Below the pieces are notes generated by a model. The model made no database searches. It was given only the letters and a program-made list of their open reading frames with translations, and was not told the DNA's origin. A stretch of 49,769 bases of DNA from Acidisoma sp. L85 (GTDB lineage Bacteria; Pseudomonadota; Alphaproteobacteria; Acetobacterales; Acetobacteraceae). Both the position numbers and the translations under genes were made by a program. Below, one piece after another: positions 18,862 through 26,957 of this stretch. Numbering within the stretch: position 1 is the stretch's first letter; the number at the start of each line of letters is the position of its first letter. The stretch is taken from the NCBI RefSeq assembly GCF_009765865.1, contig NZ_LMUQ01000039.1, positions 47,644-97,412 of the forward strand, given 5' to 3'.

Positions 18862-19455
18862 TCAGTACGGCACGCCCGCGACACGATGGTGCTTAAGGGC
18901 CTGGGCATACCATTCGAATTCGCCGAGGAATCTGCCGAGAGACCTAGCCATCCCTTCGGCCTTCGGCGTGCCGTCTTCGTCGATGGCCTGGCCGATGCGG
19001 GGGATAGGGAAAAGGCTCGGGATGCTCGGCATGCCGAGTTCGGCGAGGGTCATGCGGAGCTGCATAGCGGCGCGAACGCCGCCGAACTGGCCAGCCGAAT
19101 AGCAAAGGATTGCGGAGGGGCGCCAGAAATACTCCTCCAGGAAATGGTCGAGCAGGTTCTTCAGCGCCGGCGGAATGCCGTTGTTGTATTCAGCGCTCAC
19201 GATCATGAAACCGTCAGCCCGCCGATAGAGGGTCGCGAGTTGCTCCAGCTGCGCCGGCGCCTCGCCCTTCGGATGCTCCTTGTACATCCGGTCGAGCAAG
19301 GGCAATTGTAGTTCCAACGGATCGACCAGAACGGGCTCGTGGCCGCGTTCGGTCAGCGCATTGAAGATGAGCCGCGCCGCCCTGATGCCTTGGCGGTCCC
19401 GACGGACAGAGCCGAGTAGAACCGGGATCGTCAGCCTCGTATCGGCGGTGGGCAT
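18862..19455 (-). CDS. NADPH-dependent FMN reductase family protein
   Basis: 197 aa flavodoxin-like oxidoreductase. It has the FMN phosphate-binding loop [15 protein letters not shown] near the N-terminus and the family motif [19 protein letters not shown], typical of the FMN_red family (ArsH/ChrR-quinone-reductase/azoreductase-like). The product probably reduces quinones, azo compounds or metals with NAD(P)H; the substrate is unassigned. GAGGAG lies about 9 nt upstream of the ATG at 19455. The gene is convergent with speB across repeat copy 2 and divergent from the next dehydrogenase. Confidence 0.9.
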   Translation of the reverse strand: MPTADTRLTIPVLLGSVRRDRQGIRAARLIFNALTERGHEPVLVDPLELQLPLLDRMYKEHPKGEAPAQLEQLATLYRRADGFMIVSAEYNNGIPPALKNLLDHFLEEYFWRPSAILCYSAGQFGGVRAAMQLRMTLAELGMPSIPSLFPIPRIGQAIDEDGTPKAEGMARSLGRFLGEFEWYAQALKHHRVAGVPY

Positions 19456-19622
19456 CGCTTGTCTCCTCGCGGTTGAGCAGAGGTATCCTAGCTCGACGTC
19501 ACCCAATCGCGAATGAGGCGCCTCCTCGCGGGGTTATGACCGCCCCTTTCGCGAGCGGAGATTGCAGCAGGCCACTCGGCACCCGAGATGCCCGCCTCGG
19601 ATCCTGGTGGGAGAACAGTCTC

Positions 19623-20792
19623 GTGAGAGCTTTAACATGGCACGGCAAGAGCGACATGCGGTGCGACACGGTGCCGGATCCCAAGATCGAACATCCGCGC
19701 GATGCAATCATCAAGGTTACGGCCTGCGCGATCTGTGGCTCCGACCTGCACCTGTATGACGGCGTCATGCCGAGCATGAAAAGCGGCGATATCATCGGCC
19801 ATGAGACCATGGGCGAGGTCGTCGAGGTCGGCAGCGAGAACAAGGCGCTGAATATCGGCGATAGGGTCGTGGTGCCGTTCACGATCTCCTGCGGCGAATG
19901 TTTCTTCTGCAAACGCGGCTTCTTCTCAGGCTGCGAGCGCAGCAATCCGAATCACGCGATGGCAGAGAAGATGTGGGGACATTCCCCAGCCGGGCTCTTC
20001 GGCTACTCGCACATGCTCGGCGGCTATAGCGGCGGTCAGGCGGAATATCTGCGCGTGCCTTTTGCTGATGTCGGGCCGATCAAGGTGCCCGAGGGGCTCA
20101 GCGACGAGCAAGTGCTTTTCCTGTCCGATATTTTCCCGACAGGCTATATGGCGGCCGACTTTTGCAACATCCAGCGTGGCGACACGATCGCCATTTGGGG
20201 CTGCGGGCCGGTGGGACAATTCGCGATCCGCAGTGCCTTTCTGCTCGGCGCCGAGCGGGTGATCGCCATCGATACGGTGCCGGAGCGTCTTGCCATGGCG
20301 CAGGCGGGTGGCGCGCAAACGCTCGACTTCAAGACGGACGACATCTTCGACCGCATCCAGGAACTGACGCATGGGCGCGGCGCTGACGCCTGTATTGATG
20401 CGGTGGGAACGGAGCCTGATATGGGCTCAGGCTTCGATGCCGTGGTGGACCGTGTTAAGGTCGCGACCTTCATGGGCACGGACCGCCCGCATGTGCTGCG
20501 TCAAGCGATCCATTGTTGCCGCAACTTCGGCACGGTTTCGATCGTTGGTGTCTATGGCGGGATGTTGGATAAGGTGCCGATGGGATCGGCCATCAATCGC
20601 GGGCTAACCTTCCGCATGGCGCAGACACCGGTGCAGCACTACCTGCCGTCACTGATGGAGCGCGTGGTGAAGGGCGAGATCGATCCTTCGTTCGTCATCA
20701 CCCACCGCGCCACGCTGGAGGAAGGTCCCGAGTTATACAAGACGTTCCGCGACAAGAAGGACGGCTGCATTAAGGTTGTGCTGAAGCCGTAG
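19623..20792 (+). CDS. Zinc-dependent dehydrogenase (glutathione-independent formaldehyde dehydrogenase-like)
   Basis: 389 aa MDR-family enzyme. The N-terminus [15 protein letters not shown] is diagnostic of the FdhA-like/YycR-like group. The catalytic zinc site is [12 protein letters not shown] and [13 protein letters not shown]; the structural zinc Cys quartet is [16 protein letters not shown]; the nucleotide fold is [11 protein letters not shown]. Family members oxidise formaldehyde or other short-chain alcohols and aldehydes. The GTG start at 19623 gives the canonical [15 protein letters not shown] is 9 nt upstream. The upstream open frame (to 19473) overlaps the promoter region of the divergent FMN reductase and is not supported. 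Confidence 0.92.
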   Translation: MRALTWHGKSDMRCDTVPDPKIEHPRDAIIKVTACAICGSDLHLYDGVMPSMKSGDIIGHETMGEVVEVGSENKALNIGDRVVVPFTISCGECFFCKRGFFSGCERSNPNHAMAEKMWGHSPAGLFGYSHMLGGYSGGQAEYLRVPFADVGPIKVPEGLSDEQVLFLSDIFPTGYMAADFCNIQRGDTIAIWGCGPVGQFAIRSAFLLGAERVIAIDTVPERLAMAQAGGAQTLDFKTDDIFDRIQELTHGRGADACIDAVGTEPDMGSGFDAVVDRVKVATFMGTDRPHVLRQAIHCCRNFGTVSIVGVYGGMLDKVPMGSAINRGLTFRMAQTPVQHYLPSLMERVVKGEIDPSFVITHRATLEEGPELYKTFRDKKDGCIKVVLKP

Positions 20793-20837
20793 CAGAGCGC
20801 AATGTCCTTGGCCTGAAGCTAATCGTTCCACCACGTC

Positions 20838-20931
20838 ATGCTCGCCGGAGGCCGAGCATCCACGCCTTCCTTGCTCAACGAAGGCAAGGCGTGGATGGCA
20901 CGCGGGGGGCCGCCCCGCCTTAGCATGCCAT
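20838..20931. repeat. Intergenic hairpin repeat (copy 3)
   Basis: Same order as copy 1. ATGCTCG ... CGAGCAT spans 20838-20859. CCACGCCTTC ... GAAGGC ... GGCGTGG follows. The last hairpin, ATGGCA ... TGCCAT (20895-20931), is enlarged by a G6/CCGCCCC insert that adds an internal stem. It is followed by GACGGACCCTTTGG, like copy 1. It lies between the convergent dehydrogenase and metY. Confidence 0.85.
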
Positions 20932-20972
20932 GACGGACCCTTTGGGCGCGGTTCAGTATCAGACTGTCGCGC

Positions 20973-22307
20973 CTATGCGCGCGCCAGCGCCTGTTGCAGG
21001 TCGCTCAGAATATCGTCGGGATGCTCAAGCCCAATCGACAGCCGGACATAACCCGGCGTGACTCCAGTCTGTAGCTGTTCCGGACCCGTAAGCTGGGAAT
21101 GCGTGGTTGTCGCGGGGTGGATCGCCAGGCTGCGCGCGTCGCCAATGTTCGCGACGTGGTAGAACAACCGAAGCGCATCGATGAAGCGCCGGCCTGCCTC
21201 GGCGCCATCTGCCAGCTCAAAACCAACGAGCGCGCCATAGCCCCCCTTGAGATAGGCATCCGCCCTGCGCCGCGCCTCGCCGGTCTGCAAGCCCGGATAG
21301 ATGACGCGCGAAACCTTGGCATGCCCGCTCAAGAATTCGGCGACACGCTGAGCGGAGCTGTTGTGCTGACGGATGCGCAGCGGAAGCGTTTCCAGACCCT
21401 GGATGAACTGGAACGCGTTGAATGGCGACACCGCAGCGCCGATGTCCCTCTGCAACACCACGCGGGCGCGCAGCACAAAGGCGACAGGGCCGAGCGGCTT
21501 CGCCGCTTCTAGCCAGACGGCGCCGTGATAGGCGGGATCTGGCTCGCTGAGCAGCGGGAAGCGAGCGGCATGTTCCTCCCAAGGAAAATTGCCGCCATCG
21601 ACAATCGCGCCACCGATTGAAGTGCCGTGGCCGCCGATGTATTTGGTGGTCGAATAAACGATGATCGCCGCGCCATGCTCGAAGGGCCGCGCCGTCAGCG
21701 GAGCGGCGGTATTGTCGAGAATGAGTGGTACGCCGAGCTTGCGGCCGATCTCGCTCACTTCGCGGATCGGGAAAACCTCGAGCTTCGGATTGGGCAAGGT
21801 CTCGCCGTAATAAGCGCGGGTCTTGCTGTCCGTCGCACGGGCGAAGGCTTCCGGATCGGCGGGATCGACGAAGCGTGTCTCGATGCCCATGCGCTTGAGT
21901 GTATTGGCGAACAACGCCCAGGTACCACCATAGAGATCCGTGCCGCTGACGATGTTGTCGCCGGCCTGCGCGACGTTCAGCACTGAGAAAGCCGAGGCCG
22001 CTTGGCCGGAGGCGAGCGCCAGCGCGGCCGCGCCGCCCTCCAGGGCCGCGAGCCGCTGCTCGAAGGCGTCCTGCGTCGGGTTGGTGACACGCGTGTAGAG
22101 GTGGCCGAGTTCCTGAAGCGCGAACAGCCGGCTGGCATGCGCGGTGTCCTGGAACTGAAACGAGGTCGTCTGATAGATCGGCACCGCCACCGCGCCGGTC
22201 GCCGGATCGGACCGGTAGCTACCGCCATGAAGTGCTATGGTCTCCGGCTGCCAATCGGCGCGGAAACTGGCGTCTGACGGCAGGTCGCTCGGCTGAATAT
22301 CGGGCAT
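20973..22307 (-). CDS. metY: O-acetylhomoserine aminocarboxypropyltransferase (sulfhydrylase)
   Basis: PLP enzyme of the Cys/Met metabolism family, 444 aa, the longer MetY length. It forms homocysteine (or methionine) from O-acetylhomoserine and sulfide (or methanethiol). The PLP Lys222 is in YSTTKYIGGHGTS, the upstream Asp in LILDNT, and the phosphate-binding Tyr/Arg in LGHLYTRVTNPT. An AGGGGAAAG box precedes the ATG at 22307; the ORF opens further upstream but overlaps the preceding gene. It is 31 nt downstream of the 2OG-Fe(II) oxygenase gene on the same strand, so co-transcription is likely. It follows the sulfur theme of cysD-cysNC in the same window. Confidence 0.95.
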   Translation of the reverse strand: MPDIQPSDLPSDASFRADWQPETIALHGGSYRSDPATGAVAVPIYQTTSFQFQDTAHASRLFALQELGHLYTRVTNPTQDAFEQRLAALEGGAAALALASGQAASAFSVLNVAQAGDNIVSGTDLYGGTWALFANTLKRMGIETRFVDPADPEAFARATDSKTRAYYGETLPNPKLEVFPIREVSEIGRKLGVPLILDNTAAPLTARPFEHGAAIIVYSTTKYIGGHGTSIGGAIVDGGNFPWEEHAARFPLLSEPDPAYHGAVWLEAAKPLGPVAFVLRARVVLQRDIGAAVSPFNAFQFIQGLETLPLRIRQHNSSAQRVAEFLSGHAKVSRVIYPGLQTGEARRRADAYLKGGYGALVGFELADGAEAGRRFIDALRLFYHVANIGDARSLAIHPATTTHSQLTGPEQLQTGVTPGYVRLSIGLEHPDDILSDLQQALARA

Positions 22308-22338
22308 CGGTCTTTCCCCTTCGCAAAGATTTTGGGAG

Positions 22339-23364
22339 TCAGGAGGCGGCCAGCAAATCCGCGTGGTGGCGTTGGGCAACATCGGGATGCGAGCGCAGCC
22401 GCCCCTTGAGGGTGTTCTGACCGACCTGATGAAACAATGGATTCTGCGGGTCACGGTCGAAGCCGGGCGCCTCGGCGGCCAGATGGGGCGGCAGCCGCAG
22501 CACCGGGACCGTCGCGTCCAATCGCGCGCCCAGGAAGAAGGCGGCCGATAGCCGCTCGCGCCCGGAAAGCGGGCTCACGACGCGATGCATGGTCGCCTTG
22601 AGGTAGCCGTCCGACGCGAGTTCGAGCAATTCGCCGATATTGACGACAAAGGTGCCCTCACGCGGTGCGGCGTCGATCCACACGCCCGGCGAGGCTTCGA
22701 CTTGCAATCCGCCATTCTCATCCTGAAGGATCAGCGACAGCAGCGCGCTGTCCTTATGAGCTCCAACCCCCTGCTCCGCATCCTCGGCGACGCGCCCGGG
22801 ATAGCGGATGAGCTTGAGGAGCTGGTGCGGCGCGCCGTCATAGATCGGCGCGAAGACATGCTCGTCCTGCTCCAAGGCCAGGGCGAAAGCCCGCAGGATC
22901 CGGACGAGGACCTGCGTCACCTGCTCCTGCCACTCCAGCACCACGGGCCTCAGGCTTGGCAGCGCGGCGGGCCACTGGTTCGGGCCTTGCAGCCGGGTAT
23001 AGGGCGGGGTGCCCGAGGATTGCGGTATGGGCGCGCGCTCGGCGCCGACATCGAGCTGCTCGCGCCAATCGGGCTTGCCGCGCGTAAGCTCAAGACCGGC
23101 ACGGTTATAGCCGCGGAAATGCGGCGAATTGACCATCGCGATGGCCTGCTTCTCGTCCTCGGGAAGGGCGAAGAGCTTCGTCGCCTGATCGAGCACGGCG
23201 CGGTTCAGGTCGGACGGAACGCCGTGATCCGTGACGTAGAAAAATCCGACCTCACGCGCCGCGCGCCGAAGATCGGCCAAGAAGGCGCGGCGCACGGCAG
23301 CATCTCCGTCAAACCGCGACAGAGCGAGTGTTGGAAGCACACGAGCCGGCGACAAAACGTTCAT
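22339..23364 (-). CDS. Isopenicillin N synthase-family 2OG-Fe(II) oxygenase
   Basis: Non-haem iron dioxygenase, 341 aa. An N-terminal DIOX_N segment with GFFYVTDHGVP precedes the 2OG-FeII domain. The iron facial triad is His and Asp in GAHKDSALLS and the distal His in ATMHRVVSP; the 2-oxoglutarate anchor RxS is in RERLSAAFF. Substrate unknown. Placement 31 nt upstream of metY suggests a role linked to sulfur-containing substrates, which is inference. GAGG lies 7 nt before the ATG. A 7+7 inverted repeat sits just upstream. Confidence 0.9.
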   Translation of the reverse strand: MNVLSPARVLPTLALSRFDGDAAVRRAFLADLRRAAREVGFFYVTDHGVPSDLNRAVLDQATKLFALPEDEKQAIAMVNSPHFRGYNRAGLELTRGKPDWREQLDVGAERAPIPQSSGTPPYTRLQGPNQWPAALPSLRPVVLEWQEQVTQVLVRILRAFALALEQDEHVFAPIYDGAPHQLLKLIRYPGRVAEDAEQGVGAHKDSALLSLILQDENGGLQVEASPGVWIDAAPREGTFVVNIGELLELASDGYLKATMHRVVSPLSGRERLSAAFFLGARLDATVPVLRLPPHLAAEAPGFDRDPQNPLFHQVGQNTLKGRLRSHPDVAQRHHADLLAAS

Positions 23365-23384
23365 TTTTGACCTCGCCCCAAACT

Positions 23385-23405
23385 ATCACGATTTCTTTTC
23401 GTGAT
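23385..23405. promoter_or_regulatory. Inverted repeat upstream of the oxygenase-metY unit
   Basis: ATCACGA-TTTCTTT-TCGTGAT: perfect 7-nt arms with a 7-nt spacer, 20 nt upstream of the oxygenase ATG. It could be an operator; no regulator gene is adjacent. It was also considered as an RNA hairpin in the leader. Confidence 0.4.
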
Positions 23406-23501
23406 TTCTCGCACGGGCTACCAGTCGCGCGGGGCGCTTCCGGCGTCAATAGATTTCGGATATTGCACGATCCGCAACAGCTATAAGCGCTGCCTGGCGG
23501 C

Positions 23502-26075
23502 TCAGTTGAGCCAAACCCGCCGCAGCAGCGCCTCCAGGGCCGAGGCAGGCACCGGAGGGCTAAAGAGATACCCTTGCGCCTGTGTGCAACCTTGCGCTTT
23601 GAGAAATTCCAGTTGGGCGCGAGTCTCGACACCTTCTGCGGTCGTTTCGGTGCGCAGGTTGCGGCACAAGCCGATGATGGCCTGCACGATCGCATCTCCG
23701 CCATTCCGGTCCGGCAGGCCGCTGATCAGCGACTTGTCGATCTTGACCTTGTCGAAGGCGAAGGTGCGAAGGTAGCTGAGCGAGGAATAGCCTGTGCCGA
23801 AGTCATCCATGACGATACGCACGCCCTTCCGTCGCAGCGAAAGCAGAGTTGCCGCATTCGTCGAGGTATCCTGCAACAGCAACGTCTCGGTAACCTCGAG
23901 TTCCAGCCGATTGGCCGCGAGGCCAGTGCTGGCAAGCGCCGCGACGACATCGGCCTCCAGGTTGCCGATATTGAACTGCACGACGGATAGATTGACCGAG
24001 ACACTGATCGCCTCAGGCCAGGAAAGAGCGGCGCGGCAGGCTTCCGTGAGAGCCCAGCGCCCCACACCCACGATCAGGCCGGTTTCCTCGGCAAGCGGGA
24101 TGAACTCAGCGGGGGAAAGCAGCCCGCGCGTTGGATGCTCCCAGCGCAGCAATGCTTCGAAACTGACGAGGCGGCCGGTCGACAGCTCAATCAGGGGCTG
24201 GAAGAACAGCCGGAATGCCTGCTTTTCCAGCGCGTCGCGCAGGCTGAGCTTGAGCGCCTGGCGCGCCTGCAAACCCATATCCATCTCGGATTCGAAATGT
24301 CTGTACGAACCCCGGCTGGTCGTCTTTGCGCGATAGAGTGCCGTGTCGGCATTGCGGAGCAGTCGCTCAGGCCGGCTGGCGTCTCCTGGGGCGAAGGCGA
24401 TGCCGATGCTGCCGCCTAGCACCACGGTATGTCCGTTCAGCTCCGTGGGCTCGCTGAGAACCTGGAGGATCTGATGGGCCAGTTCATCGACCTCGCTCGG
24501 GCAAGTCACCCCGCCGCGCAGCACCGCGAATTTATTTCCGACATAGCGCGCCACGGTATCCGTGGGGCGGAGACAACTGCCGATCCGGTCGGCGGCCAGC
24601 CGCAGCAACCCGTCTCCGGTGTCGTGGCCCAAAGCGTCGTTGGCCGCCCGGAAATTGTCGAGGTCGATACAGAGGAGCGCTGCCATATTGTCCGGGTCCG
24701 CCAGATCGAGCGCTTGCGACAGCCGGTCGTTCAGGAGACGCCGGTTCGCAACGCCTGTGAGGGCATCGTGATGCGCGAGGTAAAGCAGCTTGGCTTCAGC
24801 CCTTAGCCGCTCCTCCTCGACCCGGCGCTGATCGGTGATGTCGAGCGACAGGCCGACGGCGCGCATCGGCGTACCGTCCTCTGAATAGACCCCGCGGCCC
24901 GTTATGCGGATCCAGTGAATGCTCCCGTCGGGCCAAATGTTGCGGTATTCGACCTCGTATGCCTCGCCGGCCGCCAGGGCTCGCTCGATCGCCTGGCTGC
25001 GCCGCTCGCGATCCGCCGGGTGGACGGATTCGATTAGCCGATCGTAATCCGAGAGGTCTTCACCACGCCTCAGCCCGAAGTTGAATGCGCAAAGATCGGA
25101 GGCGGTGACGCGGCGCGTGTTGAAATCGACCTCCCATGCGCCGAACTTTCCGGCCTCCAAGGCAAAGCGTAGCCGCTTCTCGCTTTCCTGCAGCGCCAGA
25201 TCGGCGAGCTTGCCATCATGAATGTCCTCGAGTGTCCCATACCATTTTATGATTCGCCCGGCATCGTCGCGCCGCGGGGCCGCGCGGGAGCGAAACCAGC
25301 GGTAACTGCCGTCCGCCAACCGCAGCCGGTATTCATGGTCGAGCGGCTTTCCACTGGGCAACGACACCGCCCAGGCGGCCTGAACGGCGGAGAGGTCATC
25401 CGGATGTACTGCCTCGGTCCAGGAATCGCCTCGCGGCGAGGCCGGTGACAACCCGGTGAGAGCCTGCCAACGCGAGCTGGCTTCCTCCATTTTGCCGGCG
25501 GCCGAGGCCGTCCAGGGAATTTGCGGATTGAGCTCGACCGCATGGCGATGGTGGATCTCGCTCTCACGCAGGGCCGCCGCAGCGCGATAGAGTTCGAATC
25601 GCGAGGATGCGTCCTTGGCAAGCTCAGCCAGCGCATCGGCGGCGGCGGGACTGAAGCTGCGCGGTTCGGTGTCGAGGACGCAGAGCGTGCCAAGGGCAAG
25701 GCCCTCGGAGTCCGTAATCGGCGCTCCGGCGTAGAAACGAATGCCACATTCTGGGGTTACCGCCGGGTTATTCGCGACACGCGGATCGAGCCGCGCATCG
25801 GGTATCACCGTGACCCTGTCAGGGGACAGGATGGTGATCGAACAAAACGCCAGCGAGCGCGGAACGTCTAACCCTCTGGGAAAGCCATAGGCCGACATGG
25901 TCCACTGCCGCTCGACATCGACCAGATTGACCAGCGCCATAGGCATGCTGAATTCGCGTGCCGCGAAATGCGTCAGGCGGACCAAATAGGGGTCATCAGG
26001 GGTGTCAAGCACATCATGCGCCAGCAGCGAGCGAATTCTTTCTGCTTCGTTCGCTGGCCTTAGAGCCGAAGCCAT
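23502..26075 (-). CDS. GAF-PAS-PAS-GGDEF(degenerate)-EAL c-di-GMP phosphodiesterase
   Basis: 857 aa signalling protein without membrane segments. Order: GAF (about 15-165), PAS 1 (about 180-290), PAS 2 (about 300-418, ending GLSLDITDQR), GGDEF (about 430-592), EAL (about 605-855). The GGDEF signature is replaced by VGNKF (512-516), so cyclase activity is not expected; the domain may bind GTP as an activator, as known for similar hybrids. The EAL domain keeps its catalytic set: Glu640 (FEALLRW), Asn695 (NLS), Glu727/Glu730 (LEVTET), Asp757-Asp758 (DDFG), Lys778 (KID), Glu814 (AEGVE) and Gln834. The protein is thus a probable c-di-GMP hydrolase with cytoplasmic sensing. It appears monocistronic. 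Confidence 0.93.
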   Translation of the reverse strand: MASALRPANEAERIRSLLAHDVLDTPDDPYLVRLTHFAAREFSMPMALVNLVDVERQWTMSAYGFPRGLDVPRSLAFCSITILSPDRVTVIPDARLDPRVANNPAVTPECGIRFYAGAPITDSEGLALGTLCVLDTEPRSFSPAAADALAELAKDASSRFELYRAAAALRESEIHHRHAVELNPQIPWTASAAGKMEEASSRWQALTGLSPASPRGDSWTEAVHPDDLSAVQAAWAVSLPSGKPLDHEYRLRLADGSYRWFRSRAAPRRDDAGRIIKWYGTLEDIHDGKLADLALQESEKRLRFALEAGKFGAWEVDFNTRRVTASDLCAFNFGLRRGEDLSDYDRLIESVHPADRERRSQAIERALAAGEAYEVEYRNIWPDGSIHWIRITGRGVYSEDGTPMRAVGLSLDITDQRRVEEERLRAEAKLLYLAHHDALTGVANRRLLNDRLSQALDLADPDNMAALLCIDLDNFRAANDALGHDTGDGLLRLAADRIGSCLRPTDTVARYVGNKFAVLRGGVTCPSEVDELAHQILQVLSEPTELNGHTVVLGGSIGIAFAPGDASRPERLLRNADTALYRAKTTSRGSYRHFESEMDMGLQARQALKLSLRDALEKQAFRLFFQPLIELSTGRLVSFEALLRWEHPTRGLLSPAEFIPLAEETGLIVGVGRWALTEACRAALSWPEAISVSVNLSVVQFNIGNLEADVVAALASTGLAANRLELEVTETLLLQDTSTNAATLLSLRRKGVRIVMDDFGTGYSSLSYLRTFAFDKVKIDKSLISGLPDRNGGDAIVQAIIGLCRNLRTETTAEGVETRAQLEFLKAQGCTQAQGYLFSPPVPASALEALLRRVWLN

Positions 26076-26761
26076 CTGTGCCTAACTGCTGTGGAAACGT
26101 CGCATGATTAGAGAGGAAACTGAGCGACTCTGCAACTCCCGCGAGTGCACCGGGCCATTTTGTGTCGCAATCGGCGCTCTGATCGGAAAATGGCAAGGTC
26201 TCACCCACTGCATCGAATCTCGTAGAGTCTAGCCGTAGGCTAGGCGGATTCGTCCCGCGCTAATCGCAGATGCCTAACTTCAGAATTGGACCATCGTTCT
26301 TGCCGTCTTCTTGGGCCGATCTTCGGTACAGCCCCAAAAGACTTTAATCGTTGCGAGACGCTGATCGTGGCGTCAATTTTCGCAATCACCGCCCGGCGCT
26401 TCAGCACCACACAAACGCCTCGCAGGCTAACCCCATCAAAACAATATCCATAGAGTAACGTCGCGCATTACGGGGCAAGGACTCCCCGTGGGAGGCGGCC
26501 AGCGGCGTGCATCTCTGATGTCGCACGCGCTCATGAGGCTTCGCGGACGCATCGATATATACAATCATGAAGCGTTGAATCTGGGCCACGGGAAGCGGAT
26601 GCGGGTGCGGTAGTCCTGGCAATCGCGGTATGATAACTCTCAACCGCCGACCGACCGGGATCGGGCCTTTCGGCCGCTGGTGGAGCGGCGCTGGCTGATC
26701 TAAGGAGGCTGTGCGGAGCCGCCCCGACTTCGGAGCGGCCGGCCAGAGAGGGAGCCTAAGA
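26076..26761. other. Intergenic stretch without convincing gene
   Basis: About 690 nt with mixed lower-GC patches. A short GC-rich hairpin, CGGGG ... CCCCG, lies near 26470-26490. A minus-strand open frame (26401-26787) has no family resemblance and no ribosome binding site. I saw no tRNA, tmRNA or SRP RNA signature. It presumably holds the promoters of the EAL protein (minus) and the small membrane protein (plus). Confidence 0.5.
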
Positions 26762-26938
26762 GTGTCGGGCATACTGAGAGAGATCATAGGGTTCCTGGTA
26801 TTCCTGGCCCTGGCCCTATTCGTGTTCTTTCACTCCCGGCCGAATTCCACGCATGACCAGCGTGTCGGCTTCATGATCGTCATTGGCGCGTTTTTCTTCT
26901 TCTTCACGGTCTATAACTGGAAGTTCGTGGGCTTCTGA
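26762..26938 (+). CDS. Small two-helix membrane protein
   Basis: 58 aa starting at GTG with GGGAG about 7 nt upstream. Two hydrophobic helices, IIGFLVFLALALFVFFHS and FMIVIGAFFFFFTVYNWKF, are joined by a polar turn (RPNSTHDQRVG). It is a probable inner-membrane microprotein, not recognised as a named family. It is convergent with prfC with 19 nt between stops. The longer frame starting at 26711 adds an implausible basic leader. Confidence 0.65.
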   Translation: MSGILREIIGFLVFLALALFVFFHSRPNSTHDQRVGFMIVIGAFFFFFTVYNWKFVGF

Positions 26939-26957
26939 CCCCTCGGTCGCCGGGCTA

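Noticed and set aside
23365-23500. Possible SAM-II or related riboswitch before the oxygenase-metY unit
   Set aside because: The conserved SAM-II core and pseudoknot elements could not be found by eye; only a simple inverted repeat is present.
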